DNA of 55,641 nucleotides from Clostridiales bacterium (GCA_021205695.1 JAJPXB010000059.1:1-55641), one strand, 5' to 3'. Shown: positions 16,687-28,075, numbered from the stretch's first letter. The notes: generated by a model not told the origin, from the sequence alone. Translations and numbers: made by a program.

Positions 16687-17373
16687 TCACGCATGGGCGG
16701 GGACGGGCGTTCCGCCTCTTCTGCGGCCTCCGGTCTGGAAGAGCCGCTCACGGACGGTCTTCCCCACCCAGGCGATCACAGGGCCCAGGGTAAAGGCGCA
16801 GATGACGGATACCGGCCCAAAGCTGGCCCCTGCCAGCACGCCGATGGCCAGGGCGGTCACGTCCCAAAGGGTACGCACCGTCCGGTAGGACATGCTGCTC
16901 TGACGCTTGGCGATAATCGCCGGAATGGCGTCATAAGGAGACGTGCCCAGGTCCATGGCAATATAGACGCCTGCGGCCAGGATGAAGATCGCCAGGGCAG
17001 GGATGCCGATGGCCAGCTTTGTCTCCCAGCTGTCAAAAAAGGTGGCAGGGACGCTCCGGTCGATGAGCCAGCCGAAGAAGTCCGCCGAATAGCCCACAAA
17101 AACCATATTGGAGACGGTGCCAAAGCCCAGCTGCCGCCTGTCTGCGCGGAACACGACAATCAGCAGCAGCAGGTTCAAGATCAGCGACCAGGTGCCAAAG
17201 GAGATGGGCAGATGGGAGGCGATCCCCGAGTTCATGGTAGAGCAGGGGTCTGCGCCCAGGCCCAGCCGGAGGAGCCACGCAGTGGAAAATCCGGCGACAA
17301 TATTGGCAAGCACGACTGTCCGCATACGGGTCAGCAGGTGTGCAGGCTGTACATGAGTAAGTTGGATACACAT
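16687..17373 (-). CDS. YczE/YyaS/YitT-type integral membrane protein
   Basis: Membrane protein of 228 residues with about five or six hydrophobic spans (for example TVVLANIVAGFSTAWLL, SLILNLLLLIVVF, LAIGIPALAIFILAAGVYIA). The motifs GLGADPCSTMNSGIA and DLGTSPYDAIPAIIA are typical of the YczE family, whose function is unknown. The C-terminus is basic (RERLFQTGGRRRGG). GGGAGA precedes the ATG. The gene is monocistronic between its own promoter (17463-17491) and terminator. It shares distant ancestry with the YitT protein at 19966-20853 but is a separate family member. Confidence 0.8.
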   Translation of the reverse strand: MCIQLTHVQPAHLLTRMRTVVLANIVAGFSTAWLLRLGLGADPCSTMNSGIASHLPISFGTWSLILNLLLLIVVFRADRRQLGFGTVSNMVFVGYSADFFGWLIDRSVPATFFDSWETKLAIGIPALAIFILAAGVYIAMDLGTSPYDAIPAIIAKRQSSMSYRTVRTLWDVTALAIGVLAGASFGPVSVICAFTLGPVIAWVGKTVRERLFQTGGRRRGGTPVPAHA

Positions 17374-17462
17374 AGTAAAGATCTCCCTTCAAGTGAAGAT
17401 TGACCCAAAGAGCCGCAGAGAGAGGCTACAGGCAAAAGCGGGGCGGCTCTCTGAGTGCGCAC

Positions 17463-17491
17463 ATCTTACCGCCGGGCGGTTAAAAAGTCAA
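17463..17491 (-). promoter_or_regulatory. Promoter of the YczE-type gene
   Basis: Minus-strand TTGACT (17491-17486), 17 bases, TAAGAT (17468-17463). The leader contains an 8-bp AGAGCCGC/GCGGCTCT stem. Confidence 0.65.
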
Positions 17492-17519
17492 TCGTCCTTT
17501 TTGGACAGAAAAAAGTGGG

Positions 17520-17825
17520 GTGGAACCGATTTTTTACGTCTATATCGTCAAATGTTCCGATGGGACACTTTATACAGGAAGTACCACAAATGTGTCTCGC
17601 CGCGTCCGCACCCACAACGCCGGAAAGGGCGCGAAGTATACCCGCAGCCGTCGTCCCGTGGCCCTGGTCTACCAGGAGGAGACGGAGAGCTGGCCCGCCG
17701 CCCTTCGCCGGGAGGCGGCCATCAAAAGGCTGCCCAGGGCAAAAAAAATCGCCCTCATCCAGAGGGCCGGATCGGAGGAGCCGCCTCCCCCACAGCAGGC
17801 AGAATCGGATACCAGGACGTGCTGA
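17520..17825 (+). CDS. GIY-YIG nuclease-superfamily protein (YhbQ/UPF0213 type)
   Basis: Small single-domain GIY-YIG protein of 101 residues. Motifs: YVYIVKCSDGTLYTGST for the GIY...YIG pair, the arginine in NVSRRVRTHN, and GKGAKYTRSRRPVALVY, then the RREAAIKRL helix. Members of this group are proposed DNA-repair or DNA-processing nucleases. The start is a GTG with only a weak AAGTGGG upstream. No ATG fits, because the family N-terminus begins right here. The stop codon lies inside the first arm of a 16-bp hairpin (17822-17866). It is flanked by unrelated genes. Confidence 0.82.
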   Translation: MEPIFYVYIVKCSDGTLYTGSTTNVSRRVRTHNAGKGAKYTRSRRPVALVYQEETESWPAALRREAAIKRLPRAKKIALIQRAGSEEPPPPQQAESDTRTC

Positions 17826-17866
17826 ACCCCTGTCCGTTCTCTCTTACCTGACGGACAGGGGTTCAG
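17822..17866. terminator. Strong 16-bp hairpin after the GIY-YIG gene
   Basis: CTGAACCCCTGTCCGT (17822-17837) pairs perfectly with 17851-17866 around a 13-base loop. No T-run follows on either strand. It can end the GIY-YIG transcript and also forms the 3' end of the candidate minus-strand RNA. Confidence 0.55.
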
Positions 17867-18079
17867 CGGTGCTGCTTGATATCCAACATCGTTTTCATTT
17901 ACCTCGCTTTCGTCGATTTGTGAGTGCCCTCCGCTCCTTTGGCTGTTGCCCGAAAGCTGCTCTGACCCGTCCGGTGCAGCGCCGGTAAGCGGCTCACGCT
18001 CGGTCGTCCTTTCTCTCCGCGAAAAACGGATTACCGAAGGGCTGACTTCCTGTACATTGGAATCACCCTTTCTTGTTGT
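17822..18079 (-). ncRNA. Candidate structured RNA or small-ORF leader transcript
   Basis: A consensus minus-strand promoter (18086-18114) drives about 260 bases ending at the 16-bp hairpin, with no long gene. Inside are three small frames. An 8-codon frame starting with ATG at 18057 has AAAGGGTGA before it. A 32-codon frame starts with GTG at 17997 (AAAGGA upstream; ends GTHKSTKAR at 17899). An 11-codon frame MKTMLDIKQHR runs 17898-17863. The first two share one reading frame with a stop between them. This could be a structured RNA, a leader left by a mobile element, or a decayed gene. No known riboswitch motif was recognised. Confidence 0.35.
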
Positions 18080-18085
18080 GCTTAT

Positions 18086-18114
18086 ATTGTATCAGCCCCG
18101 CTCCATTTTGTCAA
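18086..18114 (-). promoter_or_regulatory. Consensus promoter pointing away from gdhA
   Basis: Minus-strand TTGACA (18114-18109), 17 bases, TACAAT (18091-18086). This is one of the strongest promoters in the window, yet no long gene follows. Confidence 0.8.
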
Positions 18115-18321
18115 GCTGTTTTTCGAGATATTTTCGAAAAAGTTTTTATCCGAATAGGGTTTGATTTCCTCTGCCCCCTTTTGATGATGGACAGCCTGCA
18201 AAATTCAGCGCAGCAGCGTGTTAAATGATGTGAAACTTGCGAAAGCAGATTGAAAAAAGGGGAAAAATCTTATTTAGCGCCACTTTTTCCGAAAAAGTTT
18301 CGGCAACAGATGAAATTTTGC

Positions 18322-18350
18322 TTGAAACGAATTGCAGATTTGAGCATAAT
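18322..18350 (+). promoter_or_regulatory. Promoter of gdhA
   Basis: TTGAAA (18322-18327), 17 bases, CATAAT (18345-18350). The leader is about 165 bases and carries a CTGCC/GGCAG stem (18407-18423), the shared 23-mer (18422-18444) and an ATGCCC/GGGCAT stem. Confidence 0.55.
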
Positions 18351-18421
18351 AGCATTCGAGCGGCAATGGGGCCGGTGTGTGACGCATTTCTTCCAGGAGA
18401 ATCGTCCTGCCTGACGACGGG

Positions 18422-18444
18422 CAGAGCATGGAGGAGTGTAGGAG
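18422..18444 (+). repeat. 23-base sequence shared with 31207-31229, copy 1
   Basis: Exact 23-mer beginning CAGAGCATGGAGG, preceded in both copies by GTCCTGCC (18404-18411). It lies in the gdhA leader. Confidence 0.6.
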
Positions 18445-18513
18445 TAGTACCCCTATGCCCTCGTGCGATGAAGGGGCATGTGCCAATGTTCCCTATCTCT
18501 TTGGAAGGAATGA

Positions 18514-19869
<1,356 letters not shown>

Positions 19870-19908
19870 GCCAGCTCCTGGCACAATCGCATAGCGCACA
19901 AAGCAACC

Positions 19909-19948
19909 GTCCCGGCGCCGTTTTCGCGGCGTCGGGACTTCGTATTTT
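19909..19948 (+). terminator. Terminator of gdhA
   Basis: 12-bp stem GTCCCGGCGCCG/CGGCGTCGGGAC (19909-19920, 19927-19938) with one G-U pair, then TTCGTATTTTT. Confidence 0.85.
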
Positions 19949-19965
19949 TGGGGGCGCCAGTCAGC

Positions 19966-20853
19966 TCACAGCTCCAGGGCAAAGGGATCCTTGAAGCCCT
20001 CGCCGTAAACGGCGCTGGCGCTGGTGATGATGGTGAAGGCGGCGTTGTCCTCCTCCCGGATAATGCGCCGCACCCGGGCGTAGACGCGCTTATGGGCCAC
20101 GCACATGAGCACCTCCTGGGAGTTGCCGGTATAGGCCCCCGTGGCAGGAAGGAGGGTCACGCCCAGGTCCGCCTCAGACAGGATGCGCCGGGCGATCTGG
20201 CGGCTGTGCTTGCTGACCACCATGAGCAAAACCGCCTCATCCGTCTGATAGAGCACCTGATTCATGACGAAGCCCGAGATCACAACGCCAATCGCGGCGA
20301 TGAGCGCCTTCTCCAGGTTCCGGGTGACCACCGTCACCAGGCAGATCACCACCACGTCCAGAGCTATGGAAATACTGCCGGTCTTGATGTGGGGGAATCT
20401 CGTCCGCAGGATCTTCACGATGATGTCCGTCCCGCCGGTAGTGCCGCCGCAGCGGTAGACCACGCCCATACCAAAGCCGACACAGGCACAGCCCGCAATG
20501 GCCGCCAGCAGAGCGTCCTCTGTGACAAGGGGATAGTCCTGCGCCATCTGCGCCACCCAGTCGATCATCAGAGAGGACAGCACCGTGGCGTATACCGTAT
20601 TGAGCAGGAACGCCCGTCCAAAGACAATCAGGCCCAAAATCAGCAGGGGGATATTCAAAATCAGCAAAATCGTTCCCGTCTCCAGGGGGAGGAGAGTCCC
20701 CAGTACGATGGAGATGCCGGAGAGGCCCCCGGGAGCGATGGTCAGCGGGTCGAGAAACAACGCCACGCCCATGGCGTAGACCAGGCAGCCCGCCGTCATC
20801 CCCGCCAGGCGCAGCAGCAGCTGCTTCCAGTTCAGCCCTTCCAGTTCGTTCAT
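19966..20853 (-). CDS. YitT family membrane protein with C-terminal DUF2179 domain
   Basis: Membrane protein of 295 residues. The first 200 residues hold five to six spans with PLTIAPGGLSGISIVLG and RCGGTTGGTDIIVKILR, both typical of YitT. The last 90 or so (VLLMVVSKHSRQIARRILSEADLGVTLL...) form the soluble DUF2179 domain found in many YitT proteins. The function of the family is not established. AAAGGAG lies 9 bases before the ATG. It converges with gdhA and shares the intervening hairpin. Upstream it is divergent from metY. Confidence 0.9.
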   Translation of the reverse strand: MNELEGLNWKQLLLRLAGMTAGCLVYAMGVALFLDPLTIAPGGLSGISIVLGTLLPLETGTILLILNIPLLILGLIVFGRAFLLNTVYATVLSSLMIDWVAQMAQDYPLVTEDALLAAIAGCACVGFGMGVVYRCGGTTGGTDIIVKILRTRFPHIKTGSISIALDVVVICLVTVVTRNLEKALIAAIGVVISGFVMNQVLYQTDEAVLLMVVSKHSRQIARRILSEADLGVTLLPATGAYTGNSQEVLMCVAHKRVYARVRRIIREEDNAAFTIITSASAVYGEGFKDPFALEL

Positions 20854-20990
20854 GGCGCAAACCGCTCCTTTCTGTGTCTGTGTATACTATTATATTCAAA
20901 AAGTTGTAAAAGTCAACGAAAATATAATAATTTCATCACTTTATCGTGTTAATACGTTATCAGAGTAGAAGCTATGCCGCGCAAAAACAG

Positions 20991-21017
20991 ATTTACCCAT
21001 TGACAAAGTGGGTAAAT
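20991..21017. promoter_or_regulatory. Inverted repeat flanking the metY -35 box
   Basis: ATTTACCCA (20991-20999), 9 bases containing the -35, TGGGTAAAT (21009-21017). The arms are perfect. This is the layout of a repressor site. A sulfur or cysteine regulator is a guess from the gene it controls. Confidence 0.65.
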
Positions 21018-21028
21018 GCTGGTATAGT
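21000..21028 (+). promoter_or_regulatory. Promoter of metY
   Basis: TTGACA (21000-21005), 17 bases, TATAGT (21023-21028). The leader is about 75 bases, too short for a SAM riboswitch or T-box, and none is seen. Confidence 0.85.
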
Positions 21029-21109
21029 CATAATAGCTGATTCTCCCGGCGGGGCAGGTCTCGTCGGCCCGATCCGTTCACATCGCTATTTTGAAAAGAG
21101 GTCGTTCCC

Positions 21110-22399
21110 ATGAGCAGCCAAAAGTACAAGTTTGAGACCCTTCAGCTCCATGTGGGCCAGGAGCAGCCCGATCCCGCCTCCGACGCCCGGGCAGTTCCCA
21201 TCTATGCCACCACCTCCTATGTGTTCCACAACAGCCAGCACGCCGCCGACCGGTTCAGTCTGGCGGAGGGCGGCAATATCTACGGCCGCCTGACCAACTC
21301 CACCCAGGCCGTCTTTGAGGAGCGCATTGCCGCCCTGGAGGGAGGCGTGGCCGCTCTGGCTGTGGCCTCCGGCGCCGCAGCCATCACCTACACCATCCAG
21401 GCGCTGGCCAAAGAGGGAGAGCACATCGTCGCCCAAAAGACCATCTACGGCGGCACCTCCAACCTGCTGGGGCATACTCTCCCCATGTACGGTGTCGACA
21501 CCACCTTCGTGGACGTCCATAATCTGGCGGAGGTGGAGAGCGCCATCCGGGAGAACACCAAGGCAGTCTACATTGAGACACTGGGCAACCCCAACTCCGA
21601 TATCCCTGACATCGATGCGATTGCCGAGATCGCCCACAGGCACGGCCTGCCCCTGGTCATCGACAACACCTTCGGCACCCCCTATCTCATCCGGCCCATC
21701 GAGCACGGGGCAGATATCGTGGTGCACTCCGCCACCAAGTTTATCGGCGGCCACGGCACCACTCTGGGGGGCGTCATCGTGGACGGCGGCACCTTCGACT
21801 GGGCGGGGAGCAGCCGGTATCCCTGGCTCTCCGAGCCGAATCTCAGCTATCACGGGGTACGGTTCACCGAAGCCGCTGGTCCCGCCGCCTTTGTCACCTA
21901 TATCCGGGCTATCCTGCTCCGGGACACCGGCGCATCCATCTCCCCCTTCGCCGCCTTCCTGCTGCTCCAGGGCACCGAAACGCTGTCTCTCCGGCTGGAG
22001 CGCCATGCGGAAAATACGAAAAAGGTGGTGGAATACCTGGTGAACCATCCCCAGGTGGAGCGGGTCAACCATCCCTCTCTGCCGGATCACCCGGATCACG
22101 CCCTGTATGAGAAATACTTCCCCAACGGCGGGGCGTCTATCTTCACCTTTGAGATCAAGGGCGGGCAGGCGGAGGCCTTCCAGTTCATTGACCACTTGAA
22201 AATTTTCTCCCTGCTGGCCAACGTGGCGGACGTGAAGAGCCTGGTCATCCACCCGGCCACCACCACCCACGCCCAGCTCTCCGACGAGGAGCTGGCGGAT
22301 CAGGGCATCCGCCGCAACACCATCCGCCTCTCCATCGGCACCGAGCACATCGACGATATCATCGCCGATCTGGATCAGGCGTTCGCCGCGGTGAAGTGA
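21110..22399 (+). CDS. metY: O-acetylhomoserine aminocarboxypropyltransferase (O-acetylhomoserine sulfhydrylase)
   Basis: PLP enzyme that makes homocysteine from O-acetylhomoserine and sulfide (or methionine from methanethiol). It has 429 residues, the length of MetY rather than of the shorter MetB/MetC. Seen motifs: [21 protein letters not shown] near the N-terminus, [36 protein letters not shown] and [11 protein letters not shown] with the PLP lysine. AAAGAGG precedes the ATG. It is monocistronic with a strong promoter, an inverted repeat around the -35 and a terminator at 22427-22470, so its control looks dedicated. Confidence 0.94.
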   Translation: MSSQKYKFETLQLHVGQEQPDPASDARAVPIYATTSYVFHNSQHAADRFSLAEGGNIYGRLTNSTQAVFEERIAALEGGVAALAVASGAAAITYTIQALAKEGEHIVAQKTIYGGTSNLLGHTLPMYGVDTTFVDVHNLAEVESAIRENTKAVYIETLGNPNSDIPDIDAIAEIAHRHGLPLVIDNTFGTPYLIRPIEHGADIVVHSATKFIGGHGTTLGGVIVDGGTFDWAGSSRYPWLSEPNLSYHGVRFTEAAGPAAFVTYIRAILLRDTGASISPFAAFLLLQGTETLSLRLERHAENTKKVVEYLVNHPQVERVNHPSLPDHPDHALYEKYFPNGGASIFTFEIKGGQAEAFQFIDHLKIFSLLANVADVKSLVIHPATTTHAQLSDEELADQGIRRNTIRLSIGTEHIDDIIADLDQAFAAVK

Positions 22400-22426
22400 C
22401 TGTTTTCCCCCGCTTAGACAGTGCAA

Positions 22427-22470
22427 ACCCGCCGCCCCGGTCTTTTTGGCCGGAGCGGCGGGTCTTTGTT
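22427..22470. terminator. Terminator between metY and clpB
   Basis: Stem at 22427-22440/22450-22463 (14 bp with one mismatch), then CTTTGTTTT on the plus strand. On the minus strand only a short T-run follows, so it serves metY first and may also stop clpB. Confidence 0.8.
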
Positions 22471-22506
22471 TTGGCTCTGTCACAGGTGCTATCCTGCGCA
22501 TTTTCT

Positions 22507-25101
<2,595 letters not shown>

Positions 25102-25133
25102 GAATGAAGCCTCCTTCATGTTGTCGGTAAAAG

Positions 25134-25159
25134 GCCCTCCGATGGGGACACCGGAGGGC
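25134..25159 (-). terminator. Hairpin between hsp20 and clpB (partial terminator)
   Basis: GCCCTCCG/CGGAGGGC (25134-25141, 25152-25159) followed on the minus strand by CTTTTACC. A leaky terminator would give more hsp20 than clpB mRNA. Confidence 0.5.
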
Positions 25160-25168
25160 GGGGAAAAA

Positions 25169-25594
25169 TCACTGGATGTTGATCTGACGGGCCGCAGGCA
25201 CCACCGGGGTGTCCTTGGGGAGGGTCAGCTTCAGCACGCCGTTTTCATAGCTGGCGCTGATGGCGTCCTCCCGGATGCCGGAGACGGAGAAGCTGCGCTG
25301 ATAGCTGCCGTAGTGGCGCTCCCGGCACAGATAGCCGCCCTTCCCGTTCTTCTTCTCCACGGTCTCCTCATGCTGGGCAGTGATGGTCAGCACCCCTCCG
25401 TCCAGGCTCAGGTGGATGTCCTCCTTGTTGAACCCGGGCAGCTCTGCAGACAGGGTGAACTTATCGCCCTCATCCCGGATGTCGGTGGGGAAGGAGGAGA
25501 TATTCGTTCCGGTGTCCTTCCAGAAATCCCGCTCCATCCGATCAAAGAGACTGTCGCTGCGACGTCCAAACGGTACCATAGTATACATAGCCAT
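25169..25594 (-). CDS. Small heat-shock protein, Hsp20/alpha-crystallin family
   Basis: Holdase chaperone that binds unfolding proteins. It has 141 residues. A short N-terminal arm (VPFGRRSDSLFDRMERDFW) precedes the alpha-crystallin domain (about residues 35-125) with ELPGFNKEDIHLSLDGGVLTI and the closing ENGVLKLTLPK, then the C-terminal anchor motif INI in the last residues. AAAGGA lies 7 bases before the first ATG. It is first in a heat-shock unit with clpB, and a CIRCE box lies 125 bases upstream, so HrcA should repress it. Confidence 0.95.
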   Translation of the reverse strand: MAMYTMVPFGRRSDSLFDRMERDFWKDTGTNISSFPTDIRDEGDKFTLSAELPGFNKEDIHLSLDGGVLTITAQHEETVEKKNGKGGYLCRERHYGSYQRSFSVSGIREDAISASYENGVLKLTLPKDTPVVPAARQINIQ

Positions 25595-25718
25595 AATGAA
25601 ATCCTTTCCTGACCCGGCGGCTCCGTTCCTTTCGGAGCCCGGTCATCTTTTTGTTTGATTGTATAATACGCCCGGGATGTGAAAAATTTATGAACCGTCC
25701 GTGTCTAAAACGTAAATT

Positions 25719-25745
25719 CTGGCACTCTATATATTTGAGTGCTAA
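25719..25745. promoter_or_regulatory. CIRCE element (HrcA operator)
   Basis: CTGGCACTC, 9 bases, GAGTGCTAA. This matches the CIRCE consensus TTAGCACTC-N9-GAGTGCTAA except for two bases of the first arm. It lies upstream of hsp20-clpB and probably overlaps their promoter. Confidence 0.93.
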
Positions 25746-25874
25746 AATTAAACAGGGCAATTCAAGGTTTTTAAACTTAAAATCCTTTATTGGCTTGCAC
25801 ATTAGACAATCAAGTGCAAAAATTTGCGTCCCGTAGCACTGCGTTCAGTTTACGCCGTTTTGCCGTCTCTATGC

Positions 25875-25912
25875 AAAAATCCGCCGCAGCGGAACAGTTC
25901 GCTGCGGCGGAT
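25875..25912 (-). terminator. Terminator of the NfeD-SPFH pair
   Basis: Perfect 13-bp stem ATCCGCCGCAGCG/CGCTGCGGCGGAT (25879-25891, 25900-25912) followed on the minus strand by TTTTT. Confidence 0.92.
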
Positions 25913-25935
25913 GGGCGATATTGGTACGGTTTGGC

Positions 25936-26841
25936 TTACTCCGTTTTGGGTTCCTCGGTGTCCACAACGGCCTTCAGGCCCTCAGCCAGCCCGGCCAGGG
26001 ACTGGATCTCGGAGGGGATGATAATCTTGGTGGCCTTGCCGTCCGCGGCGGCAGTGAATGCCTCCAGCGCCCGGATCTTGATGACGCCGTCGGAGGGGTT
26101 TGCCTCGTTCAGAAGGCGGATGGCCTGGGCAGTGGCCTCCTGTACCTTGAGGACGGCCTGGGCCTGAGCCTCAGCCTCCAGCAGCTTGGCCTCCTTGCTG
26201 GCCTCTGCCTTGAGGATGACGGACTGGCGCTCGCCTTCAGCCACCAGGATCTGACTCTGCTTCTTGCCCTCGGCCTGGAGGATCTGCTCCCGGCGCTCCC
26301 GCTCGGCCTTCATCTGGCGCTCCATGGCGTCCTGGATCTCCTTGGGCGGGAGGATGTTTTTCAGCTCCACCCGGTTGACCTTGATGCCCCAGGGGTCGGT
26401 GGCCTCGTCCAGGATGGACCGCATCTGAGAGTTGATGATATCGCGGCTGGTCAGGGACTGATCCAGCTCCAAATCGCCGATGATATTACGCAGGGTGGTG
26501 GCGGTCAGGTTCTCAATGGCGGCCATGGGATGCTCCACCCCGTAGGTGTACAGCTTGGGGTCGGTGATCTGGAAGAACAGGACGGTGTCGATCTGGATGG
26601 TGACGTTGTCCTTGGTAATCACCGGCTGAGGGGGAAAGTCTGCGATCTGCTCCTTCAGGGAGACAGCCTTGGCCACCCGCTCGATAAAGGGCACCTTGAA
26701 ATGGATGCCCACGCCCCACACGGCGGAGAAGGCCCCCAACCGCTCCACCACATAGGCCTGGGACTGGCGGACGATGACGATGTTTTTGATCAGAACCAGT
26801 AAGACCAGAATGATCAGCACGATCAATGCGACGATTTCCAT
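25936..26841 (-). CDS. SPFH/band-7 membrane protein (QmcA/HflK-like)
   Basis: Stomatin/prohibitin-like protein anchored by one N-terminal span (residues about 3-22, VALIVLIILVLLVLIKNIVIV). The SPFH domain follows (RQSQAYVVERLGAFSAVWGVG...), then a long alanine/glutamate-rich helix (about 200-260, KAEASKEAKLLEAEAQAQA) that drives oligomer formation. It has 301 residues. Such proteins form membrane microdomains and often modulate proteases. The start at 26841 has AAAGGAGA upstream. The longer frame to 27324 is an artefact through nfeD. It is paired with an upstream NfeD gene (38-base gap), a classic partner arrangement. Confidence 0.93.
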   Translation of the reverse strand: MEIVALIVLIILVLLVLIKNIVIVRQSQAYVVERLGAFSAVWGVGIHFKVPFIERVAKAVSLKEQIADFPPQPVITKDNVTIQIDTVLFFQITDPKLYTYGVEHPMAAIENLTATTLRNIIGDLELDQSLTSRDIINSQMRSILDEATDPWGIKVNRVELKNILPPKEIQDAMERQMKAERERREQILQAEGKKQSQILVAEGERQSVILKAEASKEAKLLEAEAQAQAVLKVQEATAQAIRLLNEANPSDGVIKIRALEAFTAAADGKATKIIIPSEIQSLAGLAEGLKAVVDTEEPKTE

Positions 26842-26879
26842 GGAACAGTCTCCTTTCTTCCTTTGCGCCTGCGTATCCG

Positions 26880-27341
26880 TTACTCTTGCGTACCTGCGGA
26901 CTCCACCGGGACAGGGTGTACATACACCCGCACCCCTTCGATGTGATCCACCGCGACCACCGTTCCGGCGGGGATGTTCTCCCCTGTCTCGGACAGGGCA
27001 GACCACTCCAAGCCGCCGATTTTGACCCGACCACGGTTCTCCAGGTTGCAGATGTCCTCCCGGACCACCGCTTCCCGGCCGATGATGCTGTCGATGTTGG
27101 TAGCCGCCTTGCCTCCCTTTGGCGTCAGATAACGCTCTGCCAGAGGCTTGAACGCCGCCAGAGACAGAATGGACACTGCCAGAAAGGCCGCCGCCTGCGC
27201 CCACAGATTGGATGTAAACAGGCTGACGACCAGGGCTGCCAGCGCCCCCACCACGAACCAGATGGAGGCAAGGCCTACCGTAATCCCCTCCACAATGGCG
27301 AATACGACTATGGCGATCACCCAAAATACCGCCGGTGTCAT
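26880..27341 (-). CDS. NfeD-like membrane protein
   Basis: Partner of the downstream SPFH protein. It has 153 residues. The N-terminal 65 or so hold two or three hydrophobic spans (VFWVIAIVVFAIVEGITVG, IWFVVGALAALVVSLF, AAAFLAVSILSLAAF). The rest is an OB-fold NfeD domain (GREAVVREDICNLENRGRVKIGG, ENIPAGTVVAVDHIEGVRVYV). This is the short form without the ClpP-like protease domain. A GGGGGCGG stretch precedes the ATG. Promoter at 27378-27406. Confidence 0.92.
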   Translation of the reverse strand: MTPAVFWVIAIVVFAIVEGITVGLASIWFVVGALAALVVSLFTSNLWAQAAAFLAVSILSLAAFKPLAERYLTPKGGKAATNIDSIIGREAVVREDICNLENRGRVKIGGLEWSALSETGENIPAGTVVAVDHIEGVRVYVHPVPVESAGTQE

Positions 27342-27377
27342 GGCCTGCCGCCCCCTTTCTTCATGGTTTGTAAGGTC

Positions 27378-27406
27378 ATCATATCATATCGGCCTGCAAA
27401 AGTAAA
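27378..27406 (-). promoter_or_regulatory. Promoter of the nfeD-SPFH pair
   Basis: Minus-strand TTTACT (27406-27401), 17 bases, TATGAT (27383-27378). Confidence 0.65.
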
Positions 27407-27531
27407 TCATTTTTTGAAAGTCAGAGCAGGAAATTCAGACCTCTGAAGCGAGCCGCTGTGCCAGGCAGGAAGGGATGGCATTTACTTCTCTCATAATCTG
27501 TTTTATAATTATGTAAACATGAGGTGAAAAA

Positions 27532-27585
27532 GTGCAAAAGCTTGCAGAAGTATTAGCGGCATTGACAGATACCAGAAGAAGATAA
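27532..27585 (+). pseudogene. Fragment resembling the N-terminus of an ISAs1-type transposase
   Basis: A GTG with GAGGTG upstream starts 17 codons reading VQKLAEVLAALTDTRRR before a TAA. The LxxLTDTRR pattern resembles the start of ISAs1-family transposases. Nothing after it continues the family, so it is at most a relic, and the match is short. Confidence 0.3.
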
Positions 27586-27607
27586 TGGGGGAAATATTCG
27601 CCGCAAA

Positions 27608-27943
27608 TCAGTCGATCGTATCCTTCGAGGCAAAGTGTGGAATCTCGTTCAGTAAGCTGTAGCCCAGGAACCAGCGGTAGGCCAGGCTGTCCTGAACGCG
27701 CTGATATGTCTGTCGAAGCGACAGGATACCGAGCACGTGCTGGATGCGCATCATCTTTATGGTAACGACTGGGTCTGTTCCAGGTCGGCCATTCGTGTGG
27801 CAGTAACAGGCGTCAAGCCGCTCATACAGTCAGTCGTAATCCATCACCTTCTCGATTTTCCGTAGCAGATGATCTCTGGGTACCAGCGCATCTATGTCAA
27901 CTATACTTACCTCTGTATGGGCATCTTTTCTTCCCTATTTCAT
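27608..27943 (-). pseudogene. Decayed IS1182-family transposase, N-terminal fragment
   Basis: Reads as the first 110 or so residues of an IS1182-type DDE transposase: VDIDALVPRDHLLRKIEKVM, then NGRPGTDPVVTIKMM, LRQTYQRVQDSLAYRWFLGY and LLNEIPHF. It is broken by in-frame stops at codon 3 (TAG) and about codon 28 (TGA, after VMDYD) and ends at a TGA at 27608. A GGAGTGAT ribosome site precedes the ATG at 27943. The catalytic part is absent, so it is inactive. Confidence 0.8.
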
Positions 27944-27950
27944 ATCACTC

Positions 27951-28012
27951 CGCCCCCATTTCCCTTACTATACCGATTATACCGTTATACCGGAAATGAG
28001 GGTGGGTGTACC
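27951..28012. mobile_element. IS1182-type end or MITE-like hairpin, copy 1
   Basis: Directly upstream of the transposase fragment: CCCCCATTTCC pairs with GGAAATGAGGG around a loop holding ATACCG three times. The outer bases GTACACCCACC (minus strand) look like an IS end. A shorter relative lies at 52537-52582. Confidence 0.5.
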
Positions 28013-28030
28013 ATTCTTTGACGGACTGAT

Positions 28031-28062
28031 GGAAAGCCCAGAGGCGAACCTCTGGGCTTTCC
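28031..28062 (-). terminator. Terminator of the beta-galactosidase gene
   Basis: Perfect 14-bp stem GGAAAGCCCAGAGG/CCTCTGGGCTTTCC with a TTCG tetraloop on the minus strand, 14 bases after the stop codon. The T-run is short (CTTTCC). Confidence 0.7.
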
Positions 28063-28075
28063 CTGTAAAATATGC

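Larger units (their letters stand above)
25595..25935. other. Intergenic: hsp20 control region and SPFH-gene terminator
   Basis: No gene is seen. It holds the hsp20 leader, the CIRCE box (25719-25745), an AT-rich stretch and the terminator of the SPFH gene (25875-25912). Confidence 0.7.
27342..28075. other. Intergenic region with IS fossils
   Basis: Apart from the nfeD promoter this 734-base stretch holds no intact gene. It has two transposase fragments (27532-27585, 27608-27943), an IS-end-like hairpin (27951-28012) and the lacZ terminator (28031-28062). Confidence 0.75.

Noticed and set aside
17822-18079. 6S RNA, SRP RNA, tmRNA or RNase P RNA
   Set aside because: The ends do not pair as in 6S RNA, and the conserved cores of SRP RNA, tmRNA and RNase P RNA are absent.
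21029-21109. SAM riboswitch or T-box upstream of metY
   Set aside because: The leader is only about 75 bases and shows none of the conserved motifs or a terminator stem.
27951-28000. Short CRISPR-like or tandem array based on three ATACCG units
   Set aside because: Only three six-base units within a hairpin loop next to an IS relic; no spacer-repeat pattern and no cas genes in the window.
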